A stretch of 64,000 nt of DNA from Cornus controversa (lineage: Eukaryota; Streptophyta; Magnoliopsida; Cornales; Cornaceae), in NCBI GenBank assembly GCA_026545225.1, contig CM048847.1, positions 4,774,001 through 4,838,000 of the forward strand. The letters run 5' to 3'. The notes beneath the pieces were generated by a model that saw only the letters and a list, made by a program, of their open reading frames with translations, had not been told where the DNA came from and made no database searches. Numbering within the stretch: the first letter of the stretch is position 1; each line of letters begins with the position of its first letter. Of this stretch, positions 1-12,600 are shown piece by piece. The position numbers were made by a program, and so were the translations under genes.

Positions 1-185
1 ATACGGTTGTGATCATTCATGAGTGCAACAAGGAATTACTCTTTTCGGATCGACATGCTCGTCGTTTCTTTGGGACGCTTTGATGGTTTCATTTAGAAAA
101 AAGCAGCGTACGATTAGTATTATGGCTCGACTTCTCTTGGAATGCGGTTTTCGAATCAAAACAACTTAAATGAAACAAGTTGAAA
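1..185 (+). repeat. Partial S-type satellite unit at the left edge
   Basis: This is the right-hand part of a short (S) satellite unit cut by the window start. It carries the S junction 'ttttcggatcgacatg' near base 52, followed by the C-type tail. It runs straight into the first complete unit at 186, so the array continues beyond the left end of the window. Confidence 0.9.
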
Positions 186-249
186 ATGGTTGGTAGCTTG
201 CTAATTGTTTCCTTTAGATGTCCAAACGGTCGAACTTGGAACAAAGCAC

Positions 250-472
250 CATACGGTTGTGATGAAGATCGGATTGACATGTTCGTCACTTCTTTTGGAT
301 GCTTTGATGGTCTAATTTGGAAAAGAGAAACTTACGATTTTGATTATGGCACGACTTCTCAAGGAATGGGTTTTTGAATCAGAACAACTCAAACTAAACT
401 TGTTTAAAATCATCGATAGCTTAGGAATTGTTTCTTTTACTTGTCCAGATGGTTGAAGTTGGCATAGAGCAT
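250..472 (+). repeat. Subrepeat A of the L monomer
   Basis: About 223 bp from one 'catacgg' core to the next. It is marked by 'gatgaagatcggattgacat' right after the core and by 'ctaatttggaaaa'. Phase is arbitrary: I measure from core to core. A is the most constant of the three subrepeats and is kept whole in both L and S units. Confidence 0.8.
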
Positions 473-709
473 CATACGGTTGTGATCATTCATGAGTGCA
501 GCATGGAATTACTCTTTTCGATTCAGGACGTCCTGACGGTTGAATTTGGCATAAAGCAACGTATAATTCTAAGTATGGCACGATTTCAGGTGGATTAGAC
601 TTTTCGAATCAGTACAAGTCAAACGAAACAAGTTCGAAACCGTTGTTGTCATTCTCTATTCCTCTGGACATCCAGATGGTCAATTCTAGCACAAAGCGCC
701 ATACGGTTA
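473..709 (+). repeat. Subrepeat B of the L monomer
   Basis: About 237 bp from core to core. It is marked by 'gatcattcatgagtgca' after the core, by the 14 bp palindrome at 523-536, and by a six-base site that reads CAGGTG here but CACGTG in other L units. The first part of B is kept in S units, while its second part is deleted there. Confidence 0.8.
523..536. repeat. 14 bp perfect palindrome in subrepeat B
   Basis: The sequence TCAGGACGTCCTGA equals its own reverse complement and has an ACGT centre. It occurs once per L unit in B throughout the array. Some L unit groups carry one change that breaks it ('caggacatcctg', for example the second unit of each dimer in 19643-26996; 'gaggacgtcctg' at about 51440 and 57015). 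S units lack it because it lies in the deleted part. Whether any protein binds it is unknown. Confidence 0.7.
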
Positions 710-985
710 TCGTCATGCCTGATTATTGCAAGCAATTGTTCTTTTCGACTCAGAACAACTCAAACAAACATGGATGAAGATCGGATCGACATACTTGTCG
801 TTTCTTTGGGACGCTTTAATTGTTTCATTTAGAAAAAAGCAGCATACGATTAGTATTATGGCACAACTTCTCTTGGAATGCGGTTTTCGAATCAAAACAG
901 GTGAAATGAAACAAGTTTAAAATGGTTGGTAGCTTGCTAATTGTTTCCTTTAGATGTCCAAACGGTCGAACTTGGAACAAAGCAC
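710..985 (+). repeat. Subrepeat C of the L monomer
   Basis: About 276 bp from core to core, the longest subrepeat. Its first part ('attgttcttttcgactcag') resembles B ('attactcttttcgattcag'). Its middle ('gatgaagatcggatcgacat') resembles A ('gatgaagatcggattgacat'). C therefore looks like a composite of B-like and A-like pieces. S units lack the first part of C but keep everything from 'gatcgacatg' on. Confidence 0.75.
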
Positions 986-1395
986 CATACGGTTGTGATG
1001 AAGATCGGATTGACATGTTTGTCAATTCTTTTGGATGCTTTGATGGTCTAATTTGGAAAAAAGAAACTTACGATTCTAATTATGACACGACTTCTCAAGG
1101 AATGGGGTTTTTGAATCAGAACAACTACAACTAAACTTGTTTAAAATCATCGATAGCTTGGGAATTGTTTCTTTTACTTATCCAGATGGTTGAAGTTGGC
1201 ATAGAGCACCATACGGTTGTGATCATTCATGAGTGCAACAAGGAATTACTCTTTTTGGATCGACATGCTCGTCGTTTCTTTGGGACGCTTTGATGGTTTC
1301 ATTTAGAAAAAAACAGCGTACGATTAGTATTATGGCTCGACTTCTCTTGGAATGCGGTTTTCGAATCAAAAGAACTTAAATGAAACAAGTTTAAA
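922..1395 (+). repeat. Representative S monomer (474 bp)
   Basis: This is the first complete short unit. It keeps subrepeat A, then joins the start of B directly to the later part of C at 'ctttttggatcgacatg' (usually 'cttttcggatcgacatg' elsewhere). Compared with the L unit at 186 it lacks 263 bp, and it has one extra G in 'aatgggg', giving a net 262 bp. The A part also carries marker bases ('tatgacacgac', 'aatggggttttt') that recur in most other S units. Confidence 0.92.
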
Positions 1396-1796
1396 ATGGT
1401 TGGTAGCTTGCTAATTGTTTCCTTTAGATGTCCAAACGGTCAAACTTGGAACAAAGCACCATACGGTTGTGATGAAGATCGGATTGACATGTTCGTCACT
1501 TCTTTTAGATGCTTTGATGGTCTAATTTGGAAAAGAGAAACTTACGATTTCGATTATGGCACGACTTCTCAAGGAATGGGTTTTTGAATCAGAACAACTC
1601 AAACTAAACTTGTTTAAAATCATCGATAGCTTGGGAATTGTTTCTTTTACTTGTCCAGATGGTTGAAGTTGGCATAGAGCATCATACGGTTGTGATCATT
1701 CATGAGTGCAGCATGGAATTACTCTTTTCGATTCAGGACGTCCTGACGGTTGAATTTGGCATAAAGCAACGTATAATTCTAAGTATGGCACGATTT

Positions 1797-1802
1797 CACG
1801 TG
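1797..1802. other. CACGTG site in subrepeat B of one L subtype (example)
   Basis: CACGTG is a palindromic G-box/E-box sequence, the known core for plant bHLH and bZIP factors. It appears once in many L units, within 'tttcacgtggattggac'. Other L units read CAGGTG at the same place with 'gtggattagac'. The CACGTG form usually goes with 'ttttctgaacatcc' and 'ggttgtcgtcatg', and the CAGGTG form with 'ttcctctggacatcc' and 'ggttatcgtcatg'. The site therefore marks two L subtypes. Binding here is untested. Confidence 0.5.
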
Positions 1803-4800
1803 GATTGGACCTTTCGAATCAGGACAAGTCAAACGAAACAAGTTCGAAACCGTTGTTGTCATTCTCTATTTTTCTGAACATCCAGATGGTCAATTCTAGC
1901 ACAAAGCGCCATACGGTTGTCGTCATGCCTGATTATTACAAGCAATTGTTCTTTTCGACTCAGAACAACTCAAACAAACATGGATGAAGATCGGATCGAC
2001 ATGCTTGTCGTTTCTTTGGGACGCTTTCATTGTTTCATTTAGAAAAAAGTAGTATACGATTAATACTATGGCACAACTTCTCTTGGAATGCGGTTTTCGA
2101 ATCAAAATAGGTCAAATGAAACAAGTTTAAAATGGTTGGTAGCTTGCTAATTGTTTCCTTTAGATGTCCAAACGGTCGAACTTGGAACAAAGCACCATAC
2201 GGTTGTGATGAAGATCGGATTGACATGTCTGTCAATTCTTTTGGATGCTTTGATGGTCTAATTTGGAAAAAAGAAACTTACGATTCTGATTATGACACGA
2301 CTTCTCAAGGAATGGGGTTTTTGAATCAGAACAACTAAAACTAAACTTGTTTAAAATCATCGATAGCTTGGGAATTGTTTCTTTTACTTATCCAGAAGGC
2401 TGAAGTTGGCATAGAGCACCATACGGTTGTGATCATTCATGAGTGCAACAAGGAATTACTCTTTTCGGATCGACATGCTCGTCGTTTCTTTGGGACGCTT
2501 TGATGGTTTCATTTAGAAAAAAGCAGCGTACGATTAGTATTATGGCTCGACTTCTCTTGGAATGCGGTTTTCGAATCAAAACAACTTAAATGAAACAAGT
2601 TGAAAATGGTTGGTAGCTTGCTAATTGTTTCCTTTAGATGTCCAAACGGTCGAACTTGGAACAAAGCACCATACGGTTGTGATGAAGATCGGATTGACAT
2701 GTTCGTCACTTCTTTTGGATGCTTTGATGGTCTAATTTGGAAAAGAGAAACTTACGATTTTGATTATGGCACGACTTCTCAAGGAATGGGTTTTTGAATC
2801 AGAACAACTCAAACTAAACTTGTTTAAAATCATCGATAGCTTGGGAATTGTTTCTTTTACTTGTCCAGATGGTTGAAGTTGGCATAGAGCATCATACGGT
2901 TGTGATCATTCATGAGTGCAGCATGGAATTACTCTTTTCGATTCAGGACGTCCTGACGGTTGAATTTGGCATAAAGCAACATATAATTCTAAGTATGGCA
3001 CGATTTCAGGTGGATTAGACTTTTCGAATCAGTACAAGTCAAACGAAACAAGTTCGAAACCGTTGTTGTCATTCTCTATTCCTCTGGACATCCAGATGGT
3101 CAATTCTAGCACAAAGCACCATACGGTTATCGTCATGCCTGATTATTGCAAGTAATTGTTCTTTTCGACTCAGAACAACTCAAACAAACATGGGTGAAGA
3201 TCGGATCGACATACTTGTCATTTCTTTGGGACGCTTTAATTGTTTCATTTAGAAAAAAGCAGCATACGATTAGTATTATGGCACAACTTCTCTTGGAATG
3301 CGGTTTTCGAATCAAAACAGGTGAAATGAAACAAGTTTAAAATGGTTGGTAGCTTGCTAATTGTTTCCTTTAGATATCCAAACGGTCGAACTTGGAACAA
3401 AGCACCATACGGCTGTGATGAAGATTGGATTGACATGTTCGTCACTTCTTTTGGATGCTTTGATGGTCTAATTTGGAAAAAAGAAACTTTCGATTCTGAT
3501 TATGGCACGACTTCTCAAGGAATGGGTTTTTGAATCAGAACATCTCAAACTAAACTTGTTTAAAATCATCGATAGCTTGGGAATTGTTTCTTTTACTTGT
3601 CCAGATGGTTGAAGTTGGCATAGAGCATCATACGGTTGTGATCATTTATGAGTGCAGCATGGAATTACTCTTTTCGATTCAGGACGTCCTGACGGTTGAA
3701 TTTGGCATAAAGCAACGTATAATTCTAAGTATGGCACGATTTCAGGTGGATTAGACTTTTCGAATCAGTACAAGTCAAACGAAACAAGTTCAAAACCGTT
3801 GTTGTCATTCTCTATTCCTCTGGACATCCAGATGGTCAATTCTAGCACAAAGCGCCCTACGGTTATCGTCATGCCTGATTATTGCAAGCAATTGTTCTTT
3901 TCGACTCAGAACAACTCAAACAAACATGGATGAAGATCGGATCGACATACTTGTCGTTTCTTTGGGACGCTTTAATTGTTTCATTTAGAAAAAAGCAGCA
4001 TACGATTAGTATTATGGCACAACTTCTCTTGGAATGCGGTTTTCGAATCAAAACAGGTGAAATGAAACAAGTTTAAAATGGTTGGTAGCTTGCTAATTGT
4101 TTCCTTTAGATGTCCAAACGGTCGAACTTGGAACAAAGCACCATACGGCTGTGATGAAGATCGGATTGACATGTTCGTCACTTCTTTTGGATGCTTTGAT
4201 GGTGTAATTTGGAAAAAAAAAAATTCGATTCTGATTATGGCACGACTTCTCAAGGAATGGGTTTTTGAATCAGAACATCTCAAACTAAATTTATTTAAAA
4301 TCCTCGATAGCTTGGGATTTGTTTCTTTTACTTTTCGAGATGGTTGAAGTTGGCATAGAGCACCATACGGTTGTGATCATTCATGAGTGCAGCAAGGAAT
4401 TACTATTTTTGATTCAGGACGTCCTGATGGTTGAATTTGGCAAAAAGCAACGTATAATTCTAAGTATGGCACGATTTCACGTGGATTGGACCTTTCGAAT
4501 CAGGACAAGTCAAACGAAACAAGTTCGAAACCGTTGTTGTCATTCTCTATTTTTCTGAACATCCAGATGGTCAATTCTAGCACAAAGCGCCATACGGTTG
4601 TCGTCATGCCTGATTATTACAAGCAATTGTTCTTTTCGACTCAGAACAACTCAAACAAACATGGATGAAGATCGGATCGACATGCTTGTCGTTTCTTTGG
4701 GACGCTTTCATTGTTTCATTTAGAAAAAAGTAGTATACGATTAATACTATGGCACAACTTCTCTTGGAATGCGGTTTTCGAATCAAAATAGGTCAAATGA

Positions 4801-7800
4801 AACAAGTTTAAAATGGTTGGTAGCTTGCTAATTGTTTCCTTTAGATGTCCAAACGGTCGAACTTGGAACAAAGCACCATACGGTTGTGATGAAGATCGGA
4901 TTGACATGTTTGTCAATTCTTTTGGATGCTTTGATGGTCTAATTTGGAAAAAAGAAACTTACGATTCTGATTATGACACGACTTCTCAAGGAATGGGGTT
5001 TTTGAATCAGAACAACTAAAACTAAACTTGTTTAAAATCATCGATAGCTTGGGAATTGTTTCTTTTACTTATCCAGATGGTTGAAGTTGGCATAGAGCAC
5101 CATACGGTTGTGATCATTCATGAGTGCAACAAGGAATTACTCTTTTCGGATCGACATGCTCGTCGTTTCTTTGGGACGCTTTGATGGTTTCATTTAGAAA
5201 AAAGCAGCGTACGAATAGTATTATGGCTCGACTTCTCTTGGAATGCGGTTTTCGAATCAAAAGAACTTAAATGAAACAAGTTTAAAATGGTTGGTAGCTT
5301 GCTAATTGTTTCCTTTAGATGTCCAAACGGTCAAACTTGGAACAAAGCACCATACGGTTGTGATGAAGATCGGATTGACATGTTCGTCACTTCTTTTAGA
5401 TGCTTTGATGGTCTAATTTGGAAAAGAGAAACTTACGATTTCGATTATGGCACGACTTCTCAAGGAATGGGTTTTTGAATCAGAACAACTCAAACTAAAC
5501 TTGTTTAAAATCATCGATAGCTTGGGAATTGTTTCTTTTACTTGTCCAGATGGTTGAAGTTGGCATAGAGCATCATACGGTTGTGATCATTCATGAGTGC
5601 AGCATGGAATTACTCTTTTCGATTCAGGACGTCCTGACGATTGAATTTGGCATAAAGCAACGTATAATTCTAAGTATGGCACGATTTCACGTGGATTGGA
5701 CCTTTCGAATCAGGACAAGTCAAACGAAACAAGTTCGAAACCGTTGTTGTCATTCTCTATTTTTCTGAACATCAAGATGGTCAATTCTAGCACAAAGCGC
5801 CATACGGTTGTCGTCATGCCTGATTATTACAAGCAATTGTTCTTTTCGACTCAGAACAACTCAAACAAACATGGATGAAGATCGGATCGACATGCTTGTC
5901 GTTTCTTTGGGACGCTTTCATTGTTTCATTTAGAAAAAAGTAGTATACGATTAATACTATGGCACAACTTCTCTTGGAATGCGGTTTTCAAATCAAAATA
6001 GGTCAAATGAAACAAGTTTAAAATGGTTGGTAGCTTGCTAATTGTTTCCTTTAGATGTCCAAACGGTCGAACTTGGAACAAAGCACCATACGGTTGTGAT
6101 GAAGATCGGATTGACATGTTTGTCAATTCTTTTGGATGCTTTGATGGTCTAATTTGGAAAAAAGAAACTTACGATTCTGATTATGACCCGACTTCTCAAG
6201 GAATGGGGTTTTTGAATCAGAACAACTAAAACTAAACTTGTTTAAAATCATCGATAGCTTGGGAATTATTTCTTTTACTTATACAGATGGTTGAAGTTTG
6301 CATAGAGCACCATACGGTTGTGATCATTCATGAGTGCAACAAGGAATTACTCTTTTCGGATCGACATGCTCGTCGTTTCTTTGGGACGCTTTGATGGTTT
6401 CATTTAGAAAAAAGCAGCGTACGATTAGTATTATGGCTCGACTTCTCTTGGAATGCGATTTTCGAATCAAAAGAACTTAAATGAAACAAGTTTAAAATGG
6501 TTGGTAGCTTGCTAATTGTTTCCTTTAGATGTCCAAACGGTCAAACTTGGAACAAAGCACCATACGGTTGTGATGAAGATCGGATTGACATGTTCGTCAC
6601 TTCTTTTAGATGCTTTGATGGTCTAATTTGGAAAAGAGAAACTTACGGTTTCGATTATGGCACGACTTCTCAAGGAATGGGTTTTTGAATCAGAACAACT
6701 CAAACTAAACTTGTTTAAAATCATCGATAGCTTGGGAATTGTTTCTTTTACTTGTCCAGATGGTTGAAGTTGGCATAGAGCATCATACGGTTGTGATCAT
6801 TCACGAGTGCAGCATGGAATTACTCTTTTCGATTCAGGACGTCCTGACGGTTGAATTTGGCATAAAGCAACGTATAATTCTAAGTATGGCACGATTTTAG
6901 GTGGATTAGACTTTTCGAATCAGTACAAGTCAAATGAAACAAGTTCGAAACCGTTGTTGTCATTCTCTATTCCTCTGGACATCCAGATGGTCAATTCTAG
7001 CACAAAGCGCCATACGGTTATCGTCATGCCTGATTATTGCAAGCAATTGTTCTTTTCGACTCAGAACAACTCAAACAAACATGGATGAAGATCGGATCGA
7101 CATACTTGTCGTTTCTTTGGGACGCTTTAATTGTTTCATTTAGAAAAAAACAGCATACGATTAGTATTATGGCACAACTTCTCTTGGATTGCGGTTTTTG
7201 AATCAAAACAGGTGAAATGAAACAAGTTTAAAATGGTTGGTAGCTTGCTAATTGTTTCCTTTAGATGTCCAAACGGTCGAACTTGGAACAAAGCACCATA
7301 CGGCTGTGATGAAGATCGGATTGACATGTTCGTCACTTCTTTTGGATGCTTTGATGGTCTAATTTGGAAAAAAAAAAATTCGATTCTGATTATGGCACGA
7401 CTTCTCAAGGAATGGGTTTTTGAATCAGAACATCTCAAACTAAATTTATTTAAAATCCTCGATAGCTTGGGATTTGTTTCTTTTACTTTTCGAGATGGTT
7501 GAAGTTGGCATAGAGCACCATACGGTTGTGATCATTCATGAGTGCAGCAAGGAATTACTATTTTTGATTCAGGACATCCTGATGGTTGAATTTGGCAAAA
7601 AGCAACGTATAATTCTAAGTATGGCACGATTTCACGTGGATTGGACCTTTCGAATCAGGATAAGTCAAACGAAACAAGTTCGAAACCGTTGTTGTCATTC
7701 TCTATTTTTCTGAACATCCAGATGGTCAATTCTAGCACAAAGCGCCATACGGTTGTCGTCATGCCTGATTATTACAAGCAATTGTTCTTTTCGACTCAGA

Positions 7801-9651
7801 ACAACTCAAACAAACATGGATGAAGATCGGATCGACATGCTTGTCGTTTCTTTGGGACGCTTTCATTGTTTCATTTAGAAAAAAGTAGTATACGATTAAT
7901 ACTATGGCACAACTTCTCTTGGAATGCGGTTTTCGAATCAAAATAGGTCAAATGAAACAAGTTTAAAATGGTTGGTAGCTTGCTAATTGTTTCCTTTAGA
8001 TGTCCAAACGGTCGAACTTGGAACAAAGCACCATACGGTTGTGATGAAGATCGGATTGACATGTTTGTCAATTCTTTTGGATGCTTTGATGGTCTAATGT
8101 GGAAAAAAGAAACTTACGATTCTGATTATGACACGACTTCTCAAGGAATGGGGTTTTTGAATCAGAACAACTAAAACTAAACTTGTTTAAAATCATCGAT
8201 AGCTTGGGAATTGTTTCTTTTACTTATCCAGATGGCTGAAGTTGGCATAGAGCACCATACGGTTGTGATCATTCATGAGTGCAACAAGGAATTACTCTTT
8301 TCGGATCGACATGCTCGTCGTTTCTTTGGGACGCTTTGATGGTTTCATTTAGAAAAAAGCAGCGTACGATTAGTATTATGGCTCGACTTCTCTTGGAATG
8401 CGGTTTTCGAATCAAAACAACTTAAATGAAACAAGTTGAAAATGGTTGGTAGCTTGCTAATTGTTTCCTTTAGATGTCCAAACGGTCGAACTTGGAACAA
8501 AGCACCATACGGTTGTGATGAAGATCGGATTGACATGTTCGTCACTTCTTTTGGATGCTTTGATGGTCTAATTTGGAAAAGAGAAACTTACGATTTTGAT
8601 TATGGCACGACTTCTCAAGGAATGGGTTTTTGAATCAGAACAACTCAAACTAAACTTGTTTAAAATCATCGATAGCTTAGGAATTGTTTCTTTTACTTGT
8701 CCAGATGGTTGAAGTTGGCATAGAGCATCATACGGTTGTGATCATTCATGAGTGCAGCATGGAATTACTCTTTTCGATTCAGGACGTCCTGACGGTTGAA
8801 TTTGGCATAAAGCAACGTATAATTCTAAGTATGGCACGATTTCAGGTGGATTAGACTTTTCGAATCAGTACAAGTCAAACGAAACAAGTTCAAAACCGTT
8901 GTTGTCATTCTCTATTCCTCTAGACATCCAGATGGTCAATTCTAGCACAAAGCGCCATACGGTTATCGTCATGCCTGATTATTGCAAGCAATTGTTCTTT
9001 TCGACTCAGAACAACTCAAACAAACATGGATGAAGATCGGATCGACATGCTTGTCGTTTCTTTGGGACGCTTTCATTGTTTCATTTAGAAAAAAGTAGTA
9101 TACGATTAATACTATGGCACAACTTCTCTTGGAATGCGGTTTTCGAATCAAAAGAGGTCAAATGAAACAAGTTTAAAATGGTTGGTAGCTTGCTAATTGT
9201 TTCCTTTAGATGTCCAAACGGTCGAACTTGGAACAAACCACCATACGGTTGTGATGAAGATCGGATTGACATGTTTGTCAATTCTTTTGGATGCTTTGAT
9301 GGTCTAATTTGGAAAAAAGAAACTTACGATTCTGATTATGACACGACTTCTCAAGGAATGGGGTTTTTGAATCAGAACAACTAAAACTAAACTTGTTTAA
9401 AATCATCGATAGCTTGGGAATTGTTTCTTTTACTTATCCAGATGGTTGAAGTTGGCATAGAGCACCATACGGTTGTGATCATTCATGAGTGCAACAAGGA
9501 ATTACTCTTTTCGGATCGACATGCTCGTCGTTTCTTTGGGACGCTTTGATGGTTTCATTTAGAAAAAAACAGCGTACGATTAGTATTATGGCTCGACTTC
9601 TCTTGGAATGCGGTTTTCGAATCAAAAGAACTTAAATGAAACAAGTTTAAA

Positions 9652-12600
9652 ATGGTTGGTAGCTTGCTAATTGTTTCCTTTAGATGTCCAAACGGTCAAA
9701 CTTGGAACAAAGCACCATACGGTTGTGATGAAGATCGGATTGACATGTTCGTCACTTCTTTTAGATGCTTTGATGGTCTAATTTGGAAAAGAGAAACTTA
9801 CGATTTCGATTATGGCACGACTTCTCAAGGAATGGGTTTTTGAATCAGAACAACTCAAACTAAACTTGTTTAAAATCATCGATAGCTTGGGAATTGTTTC
9901 TTTTACTTGTCCAGATGGTTGAAGTTGGCATAGAGCATCATACGGTTGTGATCATTCATGAGTGCAGCATGGAATTACTCTTTTCGATTCAGGACGTCCT
10001 GACGGTTGAATTTGGCATAAAGCAACGTATAATTCCAAGTATGGCACGATTTCACGTGGATTGGACCTTTCGAATCAGGACAAGTCAAACGAAACAAGTT
10101 CGAAACCGTTGTTGTCATTCTCTATTTTTCTGAACATCCAGATGGTCAATTCTAGCACAAAGCGCCATACGGTTGTCGTCATGCCTGATTATTACAAGCA
10201 ATTGTTCTTTTCGACTCAGAACAACTCAAACAATCATGGATGAAGATCGGATCGACATGCTTGTCGTTTCTTTGGGACGCTTTCATTGTTTCATTTAGAA
10301 AAAAGTAGTATACGATTAATACTATGGCACAACTTCTCTTGGAATGCGGTTTTCGAATCAAAATAGGTCAAATGAAACAAGTTTAAAATGGTTGGTAGCT
10401 TGCTAATTGTTTCCTTTAGATGTCCAAACGGTCGAACTTGGAACAAAGCACCATACGGTTGTGATGAAGATCGGATTGACATGTTTGTCAATTCTTTTGG
10501 ATGCTTTGATGGTCTAATTTGGAAAAAAGAAACTTACGATTCTGATTATGACACGACTTCTCAAGGAATGGGGTTTTTGAATCAGAACAACTAAAACTAA
10601 ACTTGTTTAAAATCATCGATAGCTTGGGAATTGTTTCTTTTACTTATCCAGATGGCTGAAGTTGGCATAGAGCACCATACGGTTGTGATCATTCATGAGT
10701 GCAACAAGGAATTACTCTTTTCGGATCGACATGCTCGTCGTTTCTTTGGGACGCTTTGATGGTTTCATTTAGAAAAAAGCAGCGTACGATTAGTATTATG
10801 GCTCGACTTCTCTTGGAATGCGGTTTTCGAATCAAAACAACTTAAATGAAACAAGTTGAAAATGGTTGGTAGCTTGCTAATTGTTTCCTTTAGATGTCCA
10901 AACGGTCGAACTTGGAACAAAGCACCATACGGTTGTGATGAAGATCGGATTGACATGTTCGTCACTTCTTTTGGATGCTTTGATGGTCTAATTTGGAAAA
11001 GAGAAACTTACGATTTTGATTATGGCACGACTTCTCAAGGAATGGGTTTTTGAATCAGAACAACTCAAACTAAACTTGTTTAAAATCATCGATAGCTTGG
11101 GAATTGTTTCTTTTACTTGTCCAGATGGTTGAAGTTGGCATAGAGCATCATACGGTTGTGATCATTCATGAGTGCAGCATGGAATTACTCTTTTCGATTC
11201 AGGACGTCCTGACGGTTGAATTTGGCATAAAGCAACGTATAATTCTAAGTATGGCACGATTTCAGGTGGATTAGACTTTTCGAATCAGTACAAGTCAAAC
11301 GAAACAAGTTCGAAACCGTTGTTGTCATTCTCTATTCCTCTGGACATCCAGATGGTCAATTCTAGCACAAAGCACCATACGGTTATCGTCATGCCTGATT
11401 ATTGCAAGTAATTGTTCTTTTCGACTCAGAACAACTCAAACAAACATGGGTGAAGATCGGATCGACATACTTGTCATTTCTTTGGGACGCTTTAATTGTT
11501 TCATTTAGAAAAAAGCAGCATACGATTAGTATTATGGCACAACTTCTCTTGGAATGCGGTTTTCGAATCAAAACAGGTGAAATGAAACAAGTTTAAAATG
11601 GTTGGTAGCTTGCTAATTGTTTCCTTTAGATATCCAAACGGTCGAACTTGGAACAAAGCACCATACGGCTGTGATGAAGATTGGATTGACATGTTCGTCA
11701 CTTCTTTTGGATGCTTTGATGGTCTAATTTGGAAAAAAGAAACTTTCAATTCTGATTATGGCACGACTTCTCAAGGAATGGGTTTTTGAATCAGAACATC
11801 TCAAACTAAACTTGTTTAAAATCATCGATAGCTTGGGAATTGTTTCTTTTACTTGTCCAGATGGTTGAAGTTGGCATAGAGCATCATACGGTTGTGATCA
11901 TTTATGAGTGCAGCATGGAATTACTCTTTTCGATTCAGGACGTCCTGACGGTTGAATTTGGCATAAAGCAATGTATAATTCTAAGTATGGCACGATTTCA
12001 GGTGGATTAGACTTTTCGAATCAGTACAAGTCAAACGAAACAAGTTCAAAACCGTTGTTGTCATTCTCTATTCCTCTGGACATCCAGATGGTCAATTCTA
12101 GCACAAAGCGCCATACGGTTATCGTCATGCCTGATTATTGCAAGCAATTGTTCTTTTCGACTCAGAACAACTCAAACAAACATGGATGAAGATCGGATCG
12201 ACATACTTGTCGTTTCTTTGGGACGCTTTAATTGTTTCATTTAGAAAAAAGCAGCAGACGATTAGTATTATGGCACAACTTCTCTTGGAATGCGGTTTTC
12301 GAATCAAAACAGGTGAAATGAAACAAGTTTAAAATGGTTGGTAGCTTGCTAATTGTTTCCTTTAGATGTCCAAACGGTCGAACTTGGAACGAAGCACCAT
12401 ACGGTTGTGATGAAGATCGGATTGACATGTTCGTCACTTCTTTTAGATGCTTTGATGGTCTAATTTGGAAAAGAGAAACTTACGATTTCGATTATGGCAC
12501 GACTTCTCAAGGAATGGGTTTTTGAATCAGAACAACTCAAACTAAACTTGTTTAAAATCATCGATAGCTTGGGAATTGTTTCTTTTACTTGTCCAGATGG

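Larger units (their letters stand above)
186..921 (+). repeat. Representative L monomer (736 bp, subrepeats A-B-C)
   Basis: This is the first complete long unit and serves as the type example. The core 'catacgg' occurs at 250, 473 and 710, and again at 986 in the next unit, giving internal steps of 223, 237 and 276 bp that sum to 736. After each core, corresponding blocks follow in the same order: a 'gaygyyytgayggt'-like block, an 'aaattcgattctgattatggcacgac'-like block (variants in each), then 'gaatcaaaacaactcaaa'-like text and 'aaacaagtt'. The L monomer is therefore itself an old trimer. It holds several short ORFs in both directions, but these match the repeat pattern and not a gene. Confidence 0.93.
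186..9651 (+). repeat. Array block 1: L/S mosaic
   Basis: Unit starts and types: 186 L, 922 S, 1396 L, 2132 S, 2606 L, 3342 L, 4078 L, 4813 S, 5287 L, 6023 S, 6497 L, 7233 L, 7968 S, 8442 L, 9178 S. L+S pairs form a 1,210 bp period at 186-2605, and the same period is seen around 4813-6496. Units at 4078 and 7233 are 735 bp and share marker changes (a run of 11 A at 4213-4223 and its counterpart near 7370, and 'tttcgagatgg' further on). The pair 4078-5286 therefore matches 7233-8441 at an offset of 3,155 bp. Confidence 0.9.

Noticed and set aside
89-289. Recurring 60-66 codon minus-strand ORFs ('MTNMSIRSSSQPYG...' and 'MIRKPHSKRS...')
   Set aside because: Same reason: mirror products of the A and C subrepeats, opened or closed by single base changes between units, with no sign of selection on codons.
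186-377. Recurring 63-68 codon plus-strand ORF ('MVGSLLIVSFRCPNG...') in nearly every unit
   Set aside because: It exists because the satellite is repeated. It varies between units by stops, shifted ends and non-conservative changes, it has no domain or upstream signal that I can see, and overlapping frames on both strands are equally open.
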